Positions 1 to 10,475 of a stretch of 64,000 bases of DNA are shown here, one piece after another. Below the pieces are notes generated by a model. That model was not told where the DNA came from. It searched no databases and was given only the letters and a program-made list of their open reading frames with translations. Positions within the stretch are counted from its first letter, which is position 1; every line of letters begins with the position of its first letter. The position numbers and the translations under genes were made by a program. This DNA comes from Branchiostoma belcheri (lineage: Eukaryota > Chordata > Leptocardii > Amphioxiformes > Branchiostomatidae): the NCBI RefSeq assembly GCF_001625305.1, contig NW_017804009.1, positions 239,425-303,424 of the forward strand, given 5' to 3'.

Positions 1-2673
1 AAAAGAGTCACTCATCATGGCGATGAGCATGTTTAACATGATGATGATGGAGGTTGTGATGTAGACGACAAACAGGACTCTGCTCAGCCAGGTGGAGACC
101 ACGGGGAACTGTACGGCGTTCGGTGACGTCACGTCCAGGTCGGTGAACTCAAACTTCCCGTACAGCGTCCAGAACAGGTAGAAAATGGTCAGGTGCAAAC
201 TGGGGGGGGGGGGGAGAAAAATCATGCAACTTCTCAGATTCATTATGTTTTTGGAGAAATGTTAGTATCAGTGTAGATTGAGAAAACAAGAGAAAACATA
301 ACATTTGTTGTTTTTTTTGTATTTTTTTTGTGACTATGGCACCACGTGACGATGGCACCACGTGACTATGGCACCACGTGACGATGGCACCACGTGACGA
401 TGGCACAACGTGACTATGGCACCACGTGACTATGGCACCACGTAACTTAGGCACCACGTGACTAAGGCACCACGTGACTATGGCACCACGTGACTATGGC
501 ACCAAGTGACTATGGCACCACGTGACTATGGCACCACGTGACTATGGCACCACGTGACTATGGCACCACGTGACTATGGCACCAAGTGACTATGGCACCA
601 CGTGACGATGGCACCACGTGACGATGGCACCACGTGACGATGGCACCAAGTGACGATGGCACCACGTGACAAGTCTCACTGGGTCAGTCTATTGAAGAAG
701 ACCAAAGTGACTGGTGGAAAGCACGTCTTTGTGTGATTGGTCGTCATTATTGATCCCCAACTCAACATTTATCCGTAGTTAATTAAGTACGAACACCTTA
801 TACCATCCTTTTGTTTCAATATCAAATCAACGTATTCCATCAATCAAAATATGCTTTAATGAAAGGGTTAATCACAGTATCGAAATAGATGGAATAGATT
901 GCATAAATAGAATTTTAACTGTTTCTAGAACACCAAATTGAATTACCAACAAATTAGTTCTTTCTCTATGAATAATGTGACTTGATCTTTCGCTAAAAAA
1001 TACCACATACTGTGAAAAGTCTCCATAGTAGCAGAAGTCATCTTTAGTTAACTTGACATCGGTGTTGTTAGCTTCACGTTGCTGTAGGAGTGCTTGGTAA
1101 AATTTCAAGAGACAATCTGAAACAGCAAAGTCTGTATTAGCAAAGCAGTTTATTGAATTTAACCAGCTTATTTACTCATCTTAGGTCACACATAAGGCAT
1201 ATAGTTAGTGTGAAATTATTTAGATACAGTACTCAGTCGGGTACTGAGGGACTAGGTATTTTGGACCTTATCAATTTTTTGGTACAGAACCGGTAAAAGG
1301 TACCGGTACACCTCTATCATGTACTTAAGCGACGGTCACAACCCGCCGTACGTACGTGCTTTTTCTCCGTACGTTTGTTGGAAGGCTACGTCTGCTACGT
1401 TTTTTCTGAAAACGTGGGGAAGGAGTGGCGTCTACGCACGTCACTCGCACGTCGCTCGCACGCACGGGTGGTGAAGCCGCAGACCGCACGTAGAAAAAGT
1501 TTTACATGCACTTAAAGTTCTACGGCGTGTCTGCGTGCTCCAAAATCCGTAGGATTCCGTACGGAGGCGATACTCACCACGCACGGATGCCCTACGTTTG
1601 TCCACGTTTTTGCACGTAGACAGCACGCAGAAGCACGTACGGCGGGTTGTGACCGTCGCTTTAGCTCGCAACGGCTTGAGTGTACATACAATGTACCTGA
1701 ATCCGGCTTAGCTGAGCTATACAGGCGTTGTAGAGCGCAGGCAAAGCCCATGATGATGATGGCAAACACGACGATGAACTTGAAGATGTCGCCGACCATC
1801 TTGTACAGCGACAGCAGTAGCGGACCGATAGTCTCCGAGAACATGAGCATGCTGGTGTACCGGGCGAAGCTGAGGATCACCGCTATCGCCAACAGATAGC
1901 TTCCGATGAAGAACGGGTTCCACTCCCCTGCGAAGAACAAGAAACTCGGGTCCTAGTGCAAAAAAAAAAGATTTATTATGATTTATTATCTACTTTTTTT
2001 TCCTTCTGTGAAGGTAAACATAAAAACTGGCGTCACTATGTCTTGTCGGAATATGTATGGGCATAAAAGTGTCTCAAATTCCAGACATACCTGTGGACAT
2101 TCCATGCCTGTGGAAAAAAATTTCTGTACAATTCCTAGAATTCTTGCAAACTGCACACAATACTGTACCATTAGGCTCGCCAAAAAATAACAAAAGCTTT
2201 CTACCCTTTGAATAGAAACAAGGCCGCCTGTGAAGCAGCCCACAGCTGTCATGTGACACAGCAGAGTCAGTAGGTCCCACTTGTTCCAGGCGTCAACTGA
2301 ACAGGTCCAAATTTTCTTGATCTCCTCCCAAAACATACCTGTAAAAATTATCGTCATGACTAAACAGATCTGCTTCAATTGGAGATAGAAATAAAACTTA
2401 ATGGAGAAGAATGTGTCATTGGAGACTTATCTATATCATATCAATAGTATTTTATCCACATATGAATGAAATATTTATTGCTCTATTTTCTGAATATGCA
2501 GTTTATTACAATTTTTTTCTCATATCTAATTGAGAATTTAATAATGTAGATGTGCTGTTTTTTGTACAAAAAGCCATAATTCAACCAAGGACCGCCCGTA
2601 TCTTGTTTTAACAATGAACGGTTTGATTGATTGGTTGCTGGATTAATTGATTTATTGAGTGATTCGTTCGTCC

Positions 2674-2763
<90 letters not shown>

Positions 2764-5700
2764 CGATCGATTGATTGATTGATTGATTGATTGATTTATC
2801 TATCCATTGTACCTGTGGTAACTTATAAATAAATAAATCTTACCTAGCACCAAGGAGTAATAAATTCCTATCGTCACATACGCCCCAGCTCCTTCCATGT
2901 CGCCGTTCAGCAATATTATCACCACCAAGAACAGGAGCCAAGACCAGAGCTTCATGCTGAATTTGACAAAAGGCGAGGCGATATCCTCTCCCAGTCTTGT
3001 CTTCGGGAGGAACATGTACAGGATTGCCAGTACAGGAGTCAGGAGGGTGGGTAACTGTGGCAAACATTTCAAATCAAACCAAATCTTTTCAGACGTGAAC
3101 CTCTTTAGACACAACTGAATTGCGTTGAAATTTACAGATAGATTAAAAGCATATCATCATTTGTATAATTAACAAGACTGGCAATGAAAACATACATTGC
3201 CATGGCGACGGTGGTTGCATTTAGGGTTATTGTTTGCATGGCACTGCCATGACTTCATGATTTTGAGGAAGCCTTGGTAACCTACCCTCCCCTGAGTGTA
3301 TAGTGAGCGAGCCCCGGGGTCACAGAAACTGGGGCATCCGGGGCAGACAGGTTTTCCCAAGGGTTTCCAGGAATGTGGGCATGTCAACAAACATAGCTGG
3401 GAGACATTCCTGTGCACATTCCATGCCCGTGGACAAAATTCCTGTACGATTCCTAGAATTTTGCAAATTGCACACAATACTGTACCATTAGGCTCCACCC
3501 TTAGACGTCGCCAAAAAGACAATACAACGCACGTGTGCGTACAATACAATACAGATTCACAATGCTTAGTCTGCGTTTTGTAAATCTTTTGTGGTTCTCA
3601 CAAAGAAAGAGTTTTGTGCAATAAGTTCACACAAACTCCGCATAGAAAAGGGAAGACACAACCACATTCCTCTACAGCAAAGGATCTGCCAATTTTGTAA
3701 TCTAGATTATATTGAAGATGAATGCCATTTTGTAGTTGACTGCACATTATATAGAAATGAGAGGGATTCCCTCTATACTTATGTAATAGATAAGTTCCCA
3801 AGCTTTAGACATTTAGATAGAATAGAAAAATTCGAATTCCTCATGAAACTTGACAAACCATGTATCATTAGCTCAATATGTTCGTACATCTTTAACTGCG
3901 TCAAGAAGCGAGAAGAAGCTGAACCTGTAAATACTAGATCGCATTAGTTTATATGGTATGTAAGTGTCATTACTGTTTTCTTTTCCCTGTTTACCCAATG
4001 ACCTGTACTTAGCTCGTTAGAGCACAAGCGTACAATAAAGGTCTTTCATTCAAATAATAGTAGCAGATTGTAATTTAGCGACTCAGAATATTTAGATTCG
4101 AAATTCGACATACCCATATGGCCAGGAACTTGATCCACTGTGGGCTGAACAGGAGGCTGTGATGGGGCCGGTAGAACTGTAGGTTCAGTAACTCCTGACA
4201 CTTGTCGTGAGCCACGAACTAAGGAATAAACGAGCGTAATGAGAGACATTTTACACAAGAGATTCAAGAAGACAACAACTTTCCCCGCCAGAGAAACTGC
4301 AGACTTTAGGCCACACCAAGTAAATTTTATGGATGACGTCCTTTGGAGACCCTAAATCTAATGCGAGAGGGCGAAGAAAAAACAAGTAGGGCCCTAAAAA
4401 CAAGATGCCTTGATTAGAAATATACTCAGAGACGACAAATGTTAGGACACAAATTGAATGAGGTGACACAGTGTAACAAGCAAGAAGTATTTTATTCATC
4501 ATCAAAACAGCAATAAATCAGGTGGAACAGCAGTAGTCCTCCTGCCCTGTTTCTTTTCTTTCTTCACATCTTCCCTTATCCCGCTGTCGTGACTCTTTGG
4601 TCATAGTTACAGGAAGCGGAATTTCTTGGGTTTTTTTCTAGGAACAGGCCGAAATCAATGCGCGCGCGGACGTCATCCATAAAATTTACTTGGTGTGGCC
4701 TTAGCCCCTGTCACACATTCAGGACCTTCCCCTGAATTTGTTCACGACCACCAGCCAACCTGGTTCGGCTGAAAAAAAAGTTGCCTTCATGATGAAATCT
4801 ACATGATCACGAAGACTGAACAAATGAAATGACTAAACAAAGTTAGAATACTGGACACTGAACAGGACTACTTTCTAAGAGGCATTAAGGAGGCTATATA
4901 TATATCAGAGCACTTCAGCCTTTACTTAATAGAGATGATGGATGCTATATATAAACTCCCTGGCACTTTTGATCAATTGCTTACGTCACGTATCAGTAAA
5001 GTCTCGTATGAATAAGGTCACGTGTTTGTAAACCGTAACTTTCGCGAGATCACGTTGTGAAGTGATTGGTCATTAATTATCCTGATGAAGGCGACAGTGG
5101 TCGCTGAAAATTTGATCCCTGTAAATAGTGTGTTGGAATAAAGTTTAACGTTTTACTATGATTACTACCAACACAGATGAACTTTCATGATAAGATGACT
5201 AAACACACTGGGGGGAAACGGGCGAAAATTTGTGGACGAGTGGACGGTATCCACATAATCAAATCAACATGGCATGAGTAATAGAGAAAAGTCATTAGAC
5301 TGAAATATCTCTGCATACATGTATGATGCTTGTTTTATCTCAAATGTTTTGTCAGAAAATATAAAAATGCCATACAGTAATATCACACATACCTTCTTAT
5401 GTCCAACTTCAATGGCCTTCTGTAGTTGACGCATTCGCACTCCTCGGATGTCATCCATGTTGTCGCCAGCATTCAGAACGGTCATGACCTCCTCACGACA
5501 CCTAGCGAAACTGATCAGCTCTGCAGCAAACTCTTCAAGCCGGTCAGAAAGTTCTTGAAGCTCCTTCCTCCCAGTTTCCAAGCAAGAGGTGACTTTGTTG
5601 AGCTCCTTTTTGACCTATAAATTATGACTAAATATCGTATTTATGACTTATTAACTGGTGGACGTACCAACTGCATCTAATACCAGCCCAGAAAAGAACA

Positions 5701-8700
5701 AGAAACAGTCATGCCTTCAAATATCAAAGTTATCAACCAAGAGAACTGAGGTGTTTAAAAAACTCGTATTTTCCCAGAACTATTGTAGAGTGGAACTCGT
5801 TGACACCAAGCACAATTGGGGCATTATCACTAGAAAGCTTTAAACAACTCCTACAGTTAGAGGTGCAAAGATGAAATGTAACAGGTCTTGTGGTGTAATA
5901 TACAGGGGTGCCAGAGTATACAGTGCAATTTTTCGGAATACGGTGCAATTTTAAGTATACAGTGCAATTTTACGGAATACGGTGCAATTTAAATAGTACA
6001 CAGTGCAATTTTACAATAATTCTGTAACATTGTGCAATAATTCTGTAAAATTGCACTGTATACTAATACGGTTGTACTGTATTCCGTAAAATTGCACTGT
6101 ATACTCTGGCACCCCTGATATAGCTAGCTGCCGCCGCGTGCCTGCGAAGCTGTTATGTTGCGCCGAAGGGTGGTTATACCGGCTATACTGATACAGACAC
6201 AGATACAGACCTTGATAGCTGTCTGAAAGGGGTCTTGGCTGGTGAGAAGAATGTAAGAAGGACTGGTGACGGCGCGGTAGTAGTCAAGCACGACTCTCGG
6301 GTCTGTGGAACCGCTGATGTAACCGATACTTAGACGAGGAAATTCTCCCTCCAGCAGGAGTTTTAGGAGGCTGTAGTTGTTGCGATGCGCCGCTAGGTGG
6401 AGTGGTGTGACGTGCGAGGGGAAGAGTGATTCCTTGGTTGTGTCCTGCAATCACGTAATTTTTGGTACAAATGAATTCATGAATTTCACACTTCCCATAA
6501 TGCCTAGTAAAGATCACGGATATGACGTAAGAAGGGGATATACGTAATGTGACCGTGCGAGTAGGAGAGTCTTCGGTAGAAGATAGAACGATAGAAGGTA
6601 CGTCATTTTCTCTAATTCCAACAAAAATGCAATTATGGCATGTGCTTTATACTAGATAAATAATTCAAAACATAGTTGACAAGTTTGTCGATAGAACTTG
6701 GCATATAGTTGACAAGTTGACAAGGCATATAGTTGACAAGTTTGTCGAAAGAACTTGTTGGAAATATTTAGACCTCAAATATTACATTACCAAGGAATAA
6801 TCGAGGAAGGGGGAGGGGGTTGGTCATACGTCATATCCGTGATCTTTACTGGGCATTATGGGAAGTGTGAAATTCATGAATTAGACAAGTAATGCTAATT
6901 TGCATAGGACTTCATATTCCTAATTACAAACAACACACAATTAAAAAACATAATCCTGTTTCCTTCGGCCCCTTGGAAGTCAACAAATAATGTTGAAGAG
7001 GTCACCCATGTGTTTTTCAAGATTTAATAAACAAATAGATTAAAGTTCGCCAAAAGACGGTTACTGAAGCAAATAGATATGGCCTGAGTTTACGGGTAGA
7101 ACTCTCTGGTTCTTGAAACCTAAGGACTCCTAGCTCCAAGAACAGAACCAAATGTTATAAGGTCCTGTTCTGAAACAACTGTGAGCTATTTGACTCAATT
7201 GCATAAACCTTGTCTTCAATAACTTTTGTTTCCTATTGGACTATCAAAAATGATGTCTACACTTTATTTCAACATAAATGAATAGTTATAAACCTGTTGA
7301 TCTTGAGATCTCACCAGTGTCACTGACAAAAGTCAGTGGACGCTACCTGAAACGTCTGACCGTTTCCAAAACCATATCCAGTTGCTTGAGTATAGTAACT
7401 GTTATTTGGGCATATCTTATTACCTGGATGTCTAACCTTCATCGACGTAATATAGATGAAGTACCAAATGGTTTCAAGACCATGATCCATTGATGTATGT
7501 GCCTGGCCGTTTCCAGTTTTCAAATCGACTAAAAGACTTGCGTCATTTGTAATTCGATAGCGCATACGAACGATTTATATTACATTCAGAAGTATTAGGC
7601 CACACCGACTAAATTTTATGGATGACATCCGCGCGCGCATTGATTTCCGCCAGTTCTCAAAACAAAATCACGTCCTCCGAGGCTCCGGCCTGGCTCTAGG
7701 CCTTAGTCCATTGTAGTTAGCGACAATACGGAGCCGGTGGTAACCCTGGAGGATGGCACCCAGGCTACCGAAGCTCCACGACTCAAGAACTCAGTACATA
7801 CGTGCGTATAAGTACAGTGACGATTCATACGTCGCTATATGTACTGCCGCAAATTCACAATACCAGCTTTGTATTCCTGTGGTTTAGTAGAATTTTTTTT
7901 TTGGCCGGACGTGTTTTTTTTAATTCGCTCGCGCGTACTAGTTTGGGGTCTTCAGATAATGTCATCCATAAGATTAAGTCGGTGTGGCCCATAACAGGCG
8001 AAGGCAGGCATGTCTAGTTGTAACAGGGACGGTGTTTTCTTTGTCGAACCTCCAGTCAAAAACCAAACAGTAGTTGACAAGTACTCTTCATTTGTGCTCA
8101 CTACCACGGTACCAAACAATAGCATACGCCTTCAAAAACATTCGAAGGACAAACCAGGTCTGAAGCCCAAACTATGCCTATACTGCAGCTGTTCCTAAGG
8201 CGAACTAATTTTAAGGGATGACATTAGCGTGCATTCATTTTCGCCTGATTTTGGAAGAAAAAACAAGGCATTTTGTTGCCCTATGACGGTGGTCAACATG
8301 CCAAAAATGGGTACGGTAAACGTCTACCAGTTGAGAGACCATCCAGCAAACTTGAGGCACAATTGCTCATGTTTGATGGCAAGTGTTGACAGTGTAAGGT
8401 GCTCCATCGTACATAAATACCCAGTGTAGTACGACATGCTCTTTTTTTTACAATTGTTCTACTTAATTAGGATGTATACACATCTACAAGGACAGGTAAT
8501 ACTGTGGAATACTTGAATAAAAGACCTGCTGGTTGTGATGCCATGTTTTGTCGCCTAAATTCTTGTTGATCAAGGTTTATGCAAGTAGGTTAAATGGAGA
8601 CCTGCATACACCCTCCTTAGTTTATGATATCAAAATTTGGAAAGTTTTTTTTTGCCCTATCGCGTTAATTTTTTAGTCTACGAAGGTTGTCATCCATAGA

Positions 8701-9334
8701 ATTTACTTGCTGTGGCCTAACGTGAAATACAGGTAAGAACAGACCAACGGTAAACCAATAGATCACCATGAAACTTGTCTTGTTTGTATTTATCTTGGTT
8801 TTACCCACCTTGTAATTATGCATGTATCTTGTCGATGTGTTTTATACTCGTTGTATGTTTTTGAGTAGAAGGTGTTATATAAGCAACTTGTGCTTTTTGC
8901 CCAATACTCAATAAATATATATGAATAAAAAACGGTAAACCCACCTTTTCAGTACTGTATTCGCGACTTTCTGTCGGTGTATGACTCAGCAACGTTGTCA
9001 CGACGTCTTCCTTTTCCAAGTCGACAGCGTACAGCAGAGAGTCCCCTACGTCCGCCCCGTGTTTCAGTAGGGTCTCCACCATCTTTTGGTCACCGCGAAT
9101 CGTCGCCAGTTCTACCGCAGAACGTCCACGCGCGTCCCGACAGTTCACGATAAGGGACACATCACGAAGATCTTTCTTCACCATCTCTTCCACCCCCACA
9201 AAATCGCCCTCTTTCACCAGGCACAGAAATCGCCTTCGTAGCTGGCTATCGTCTTCAAGAAAGGACCCGTCTGCCACGAAGAATACGACCTCTTCTATCT
9301 GTCTTTCTTCGTCTTGACTTCGGTGTGAATCCAT
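1..9334 (-). CDS. TRPC-type cation channel, N-terminal 619 residues (3' end outside window)
   Basis: Nine joined exons on the minus strand: 9334-8945, 6444-6211, 5614-5393, 4218-4114, 3054-2844, 2338-2205, 1952-1697, 1116-1011, 199-1. All introns are GT-AG and phases agree at every junction. TRPC channels are tetrameric plasma-membrane cation channels usually gated downstream of phospholipase C. Residues about 30-200 form the ankyrin region (NCRDARGRSAVELA, TPLHLAAHRNNY), followed by the TRPC linker with SPSYILLTSQDP and RCREEVMTVLN. The pre-S1 segment is FVAHDKCQELL. Membrane helices S1-S6 lie in exons 5-9. The pore helix carries the TRPC LFW signature (residues 561-563), and S6 ends with NMLIAMMSDSF at the window edge. 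The TRP box and C-terminus are missing only because the window ends. The start is the first ATG of the ankyrin exon. Introns hold a CACGTG minisatellite, MITEs and LINE tails. The family call is firm; the paralogue is not assigned. Confidence 0.93.
336..670. repeat. 16-bp minisatellite carrying about sixteen CACGTG E-boxes
   Basis: About twenty tandem copies of GTGACTATGGCACCAC lie in the TRPC intron before the last visible exon. Sixteen keep the palindrome CACGTG; the rest have CAAGTG, AACGTG or CACGTA. Several units have GAT for TAT. Confidence 0.9.
1327..1662. mobile_element. Palindromic MITE with TIR AGCGACGGTCACAACCCGCC
   Basis: The left end AGCGACGGTCACAACCCGCCG and its inverse at 1640-1661 bound a 335-bp GC-rich unit in a TRPC intron. 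TTA flanks both sides, a 3-bp target duplication as left by Harbinger-type transposases. There is no coding capacity. Confidence 0.7.
2075..2185 (+). repeat. Short dispersed repeat (copies also near 3410 and 36300)
   Basis: A unit containing CATTCCATGCC.GTGGA and CACACAATACTGTACCATTAGGCTC occurs here, at about 3405-3510 in the same orientation, and inverted as a longer arm at about 36290-36415. It has no coding capacity and looks like a SINE or MITE fragment. This copy ends 20 bases from the TRPC exon 6 donor. Confidence 0.6.
2675..2800. repeat. (GATT)n microsatellite
   Basis: About thirty near-perfect GATT units, with two GATC variants near 2761, 40 bases before the donor of TRPC exon 5 in the intron. 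Confidence 0.95.
3585..4056 (+). mobile_element. 5'-truncated non-LTR retrotransposon 3' end
   Basis: An open frame at 3591-3944 encodes the cysteine/histidine tail that follows reverse transcriptase in many LINEs: PLQQRICQFC, EDECHFVVDC, then YRNERDSLY. A short 3' UTR ends with AATAAAGGTCTTTCATTC. It is a dead fragment in a TRPC intron, related to the copy at 21640. Confidence 0.75.
4309..4700. mobile_element. Family C Harbinger-like MITE
   Basis: Terminal repeats GGCCACACCAAGTAAATTTT and TATGGATGACGTCC, inverted at the right end, are flanked by TTA on both sides. The 392-bp unit has no transposase. It is nearly identical in outline to 13756-14158. Confidence 0.85.
5655..6210 (+). mobile_element. 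CR1-type LINE 3' tail, split by a later insertion
   Basis: 5655-5902 translates as a LINE C-terminus (PAQKR.R, then the FPRT.-WNSL-like end, decayed). It continues after the 5903-6117 insertion as the 3' UTR at 6118-6210, with GCCGCCGCGTGCCTGCGAAGC, CGGCTATACTGATACAG and a GATACA-type end. The tail stops exactly at TRPC exon 2 (6211). Confidence 0.75.
5903..6117. mobile_element. Palindromic MITE with CAGGGGTGCC ends
   Basis: CAGGGGTGCCAGAGTATACAG at the left and its inverse at the right end bound 215 bp made of tandem AATACGGTGCAATTTT-like units. It interrupts a LINE tail, so it is the younger insertion. CAGGG ends recall hAT elements, but an 8-bp target duplication is not clear. Confidence 0.75.
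6470..6886. mobile_element. Palindromic MITE, TIR CACTTCCCATAATGCC
   Basis: ATTCATGAATTTCACACTTC leads the left arm, followed by CCATAATGCCTAGTAAAGATC and ATATGACGT, all inverted at 6828-6886. A second copy is at 17985-18285. No coding capacity; it lies in TRPC intron 1 just outside exon 2. Confidence 0.75.
7260..7480 (+). repeat. Dispersed repeat with GAAACGTCTGACCGTTTCC core
   Basis: The block with GTCACTGACAAAAG, CTACCTGAAACGTCTGACCG and ATTACCTGGATGTCTAACC recurs at about 21085-21225 and 57850-58255. The last copy shows both arms of an inverted pair. Short, non-coding, type undetermined. Confidence 0.6.
7598..7989. mobile_element. Family C Harbinger-like MITE, diverged
   Basis: GGCCACACCGACTAAATTTT at the left and the near-inverse AAGATTAAGTCGGTGTGGCC at the right, 392 bp, TTA on the left flank. 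The interior differs from the copies at 4309 and 13756. Confidence 0.7.
8198..8717. mobile_element. Decayed family C-like MITE
   Basis: The right end (GTCATCCATAGAATTTACTTGC, TGTGGCC) is clear at about 8690-8717. The left end (AAGGCGAACTAATTTTAAGGGATGACAT) is diverged. TAA flanks both ends. Confidence 0.45.
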
Positions 9335-10087
9335 CTCGTCTTAGAGAGAAAACTTTGCGAGGATTGAGAGCTACTTCGAAACCCTTCCGTCCTCAACTAG
9401 ACTTGATACAGCACTACACAGTACCGTGTAACTGTTGCGTGACTGCAAAGAGTGCAAGGCTGGTTTTAATGAATAAGTCGATATGCATGAGCGGTCTGCC
9501 GGTCACATTTGATCCAAGGCATATGTCGTACGCTGAATGAGACCAATCTATTATTCGTAACCGTGTATGGTCCGGGGGGTTATTGTGAAGGGTACGATTT
9601 CAATCTTTCAAACATTTTAAAATTCCTGCTTCTCAGTATAGTACGTACAGCGTTTAACATGGAAAATCACAAAGGGTATTCTCTATACATGATCAAACGT
9701 CAAAAGTTGTACATTATATAGTGTACGGTTTGTTTGATCGTCGCCTAAGTATCAGACATATTCTATTGTCCTCCGGTCAAATGATAAGCCATTAGAGCTG
9801 TGAGCAGTGACAATAACAATATCAATATTACACCTGATGTTACGACGTGGCCGTTTGTCGTCTGTATCTTCTGTTATGTATTTCAATAAAGTCACCATGT
9901 TATGTTATACATATTTTATTATTGATACGTGTATCTGGATAAAGAACTTGCATAGAAAGGACAACGAAATAAATGCATGGTCACAAAAGGTATTGGAAAG
10001 AACTGGTAGAATTCTCTCCCTCCCTCTCTCTCTCTTTCTCTCTCTCATACAAATACACACACACGCACACATGTATACACGCGCGCG

Positions 10088-10142
<55 letters not shown>

Positions 10143-10475
10143 ATACACACTACATACATACATATAGACAAACACACACACACAAGCAGACGCACAAACA
10201 CACACACAGACTCACAAATAAAATACACACACAAGCACATACACACACAAGCACACCCACGCACACAAGCACATGAGAACAGAAGAAATAAAACACACAC
10301 ACACTCTCAGTCATACACACACTCTCTCTCTCTCTTTCTAATACACACAAACACACACACACACAAAGACAGACAAAACACAACCATAAGCAAAGTATGA
10401 AGGCTCAAACATGCCAACTACCAAACTGCGCACGTGTTCTGACACTTTATTAGATGCACACACACACACGGTGCT
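9335..10475. other. Intergenic gap between TRPC start and death-domain gene end
   Basis: This holds the TRPC 5' flank and the 3' flank of the upstream same-strand gene. The only clear structure is the CA-rich microsatellite at 10020-10380. AATAAA-like words near 9885 and 10218 on the plus strand have no matching gene. Confidence 0.6.
10020..10380. repeat. Compound (CT)n-(CA)n microsatellite
   Basis: TCTC, CACA, GCGC and interrupted CACACA runs. Frames read through it are only low-complexity His/Thr or Val/Cys strings, not proteins. Confidence 0.95.

Noticed and set aside
872-1108. Independent small gene
   Set aside because: Its reading frame is TRPC exon 8 (1116-1011), which supplies the phase change between exons 7 and 9.
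2675-2800. CRISPR-like array
   Set aside because: It is a four-base microsatellite without spacers, and the genome is eukaryotic.
9807-10400. Long open frames on both strands over the CA-repeat
   Set aside because: Composition is pure dinucleotide repeat (His-Thr or Cys-Val strings) with no domain and no splice context.
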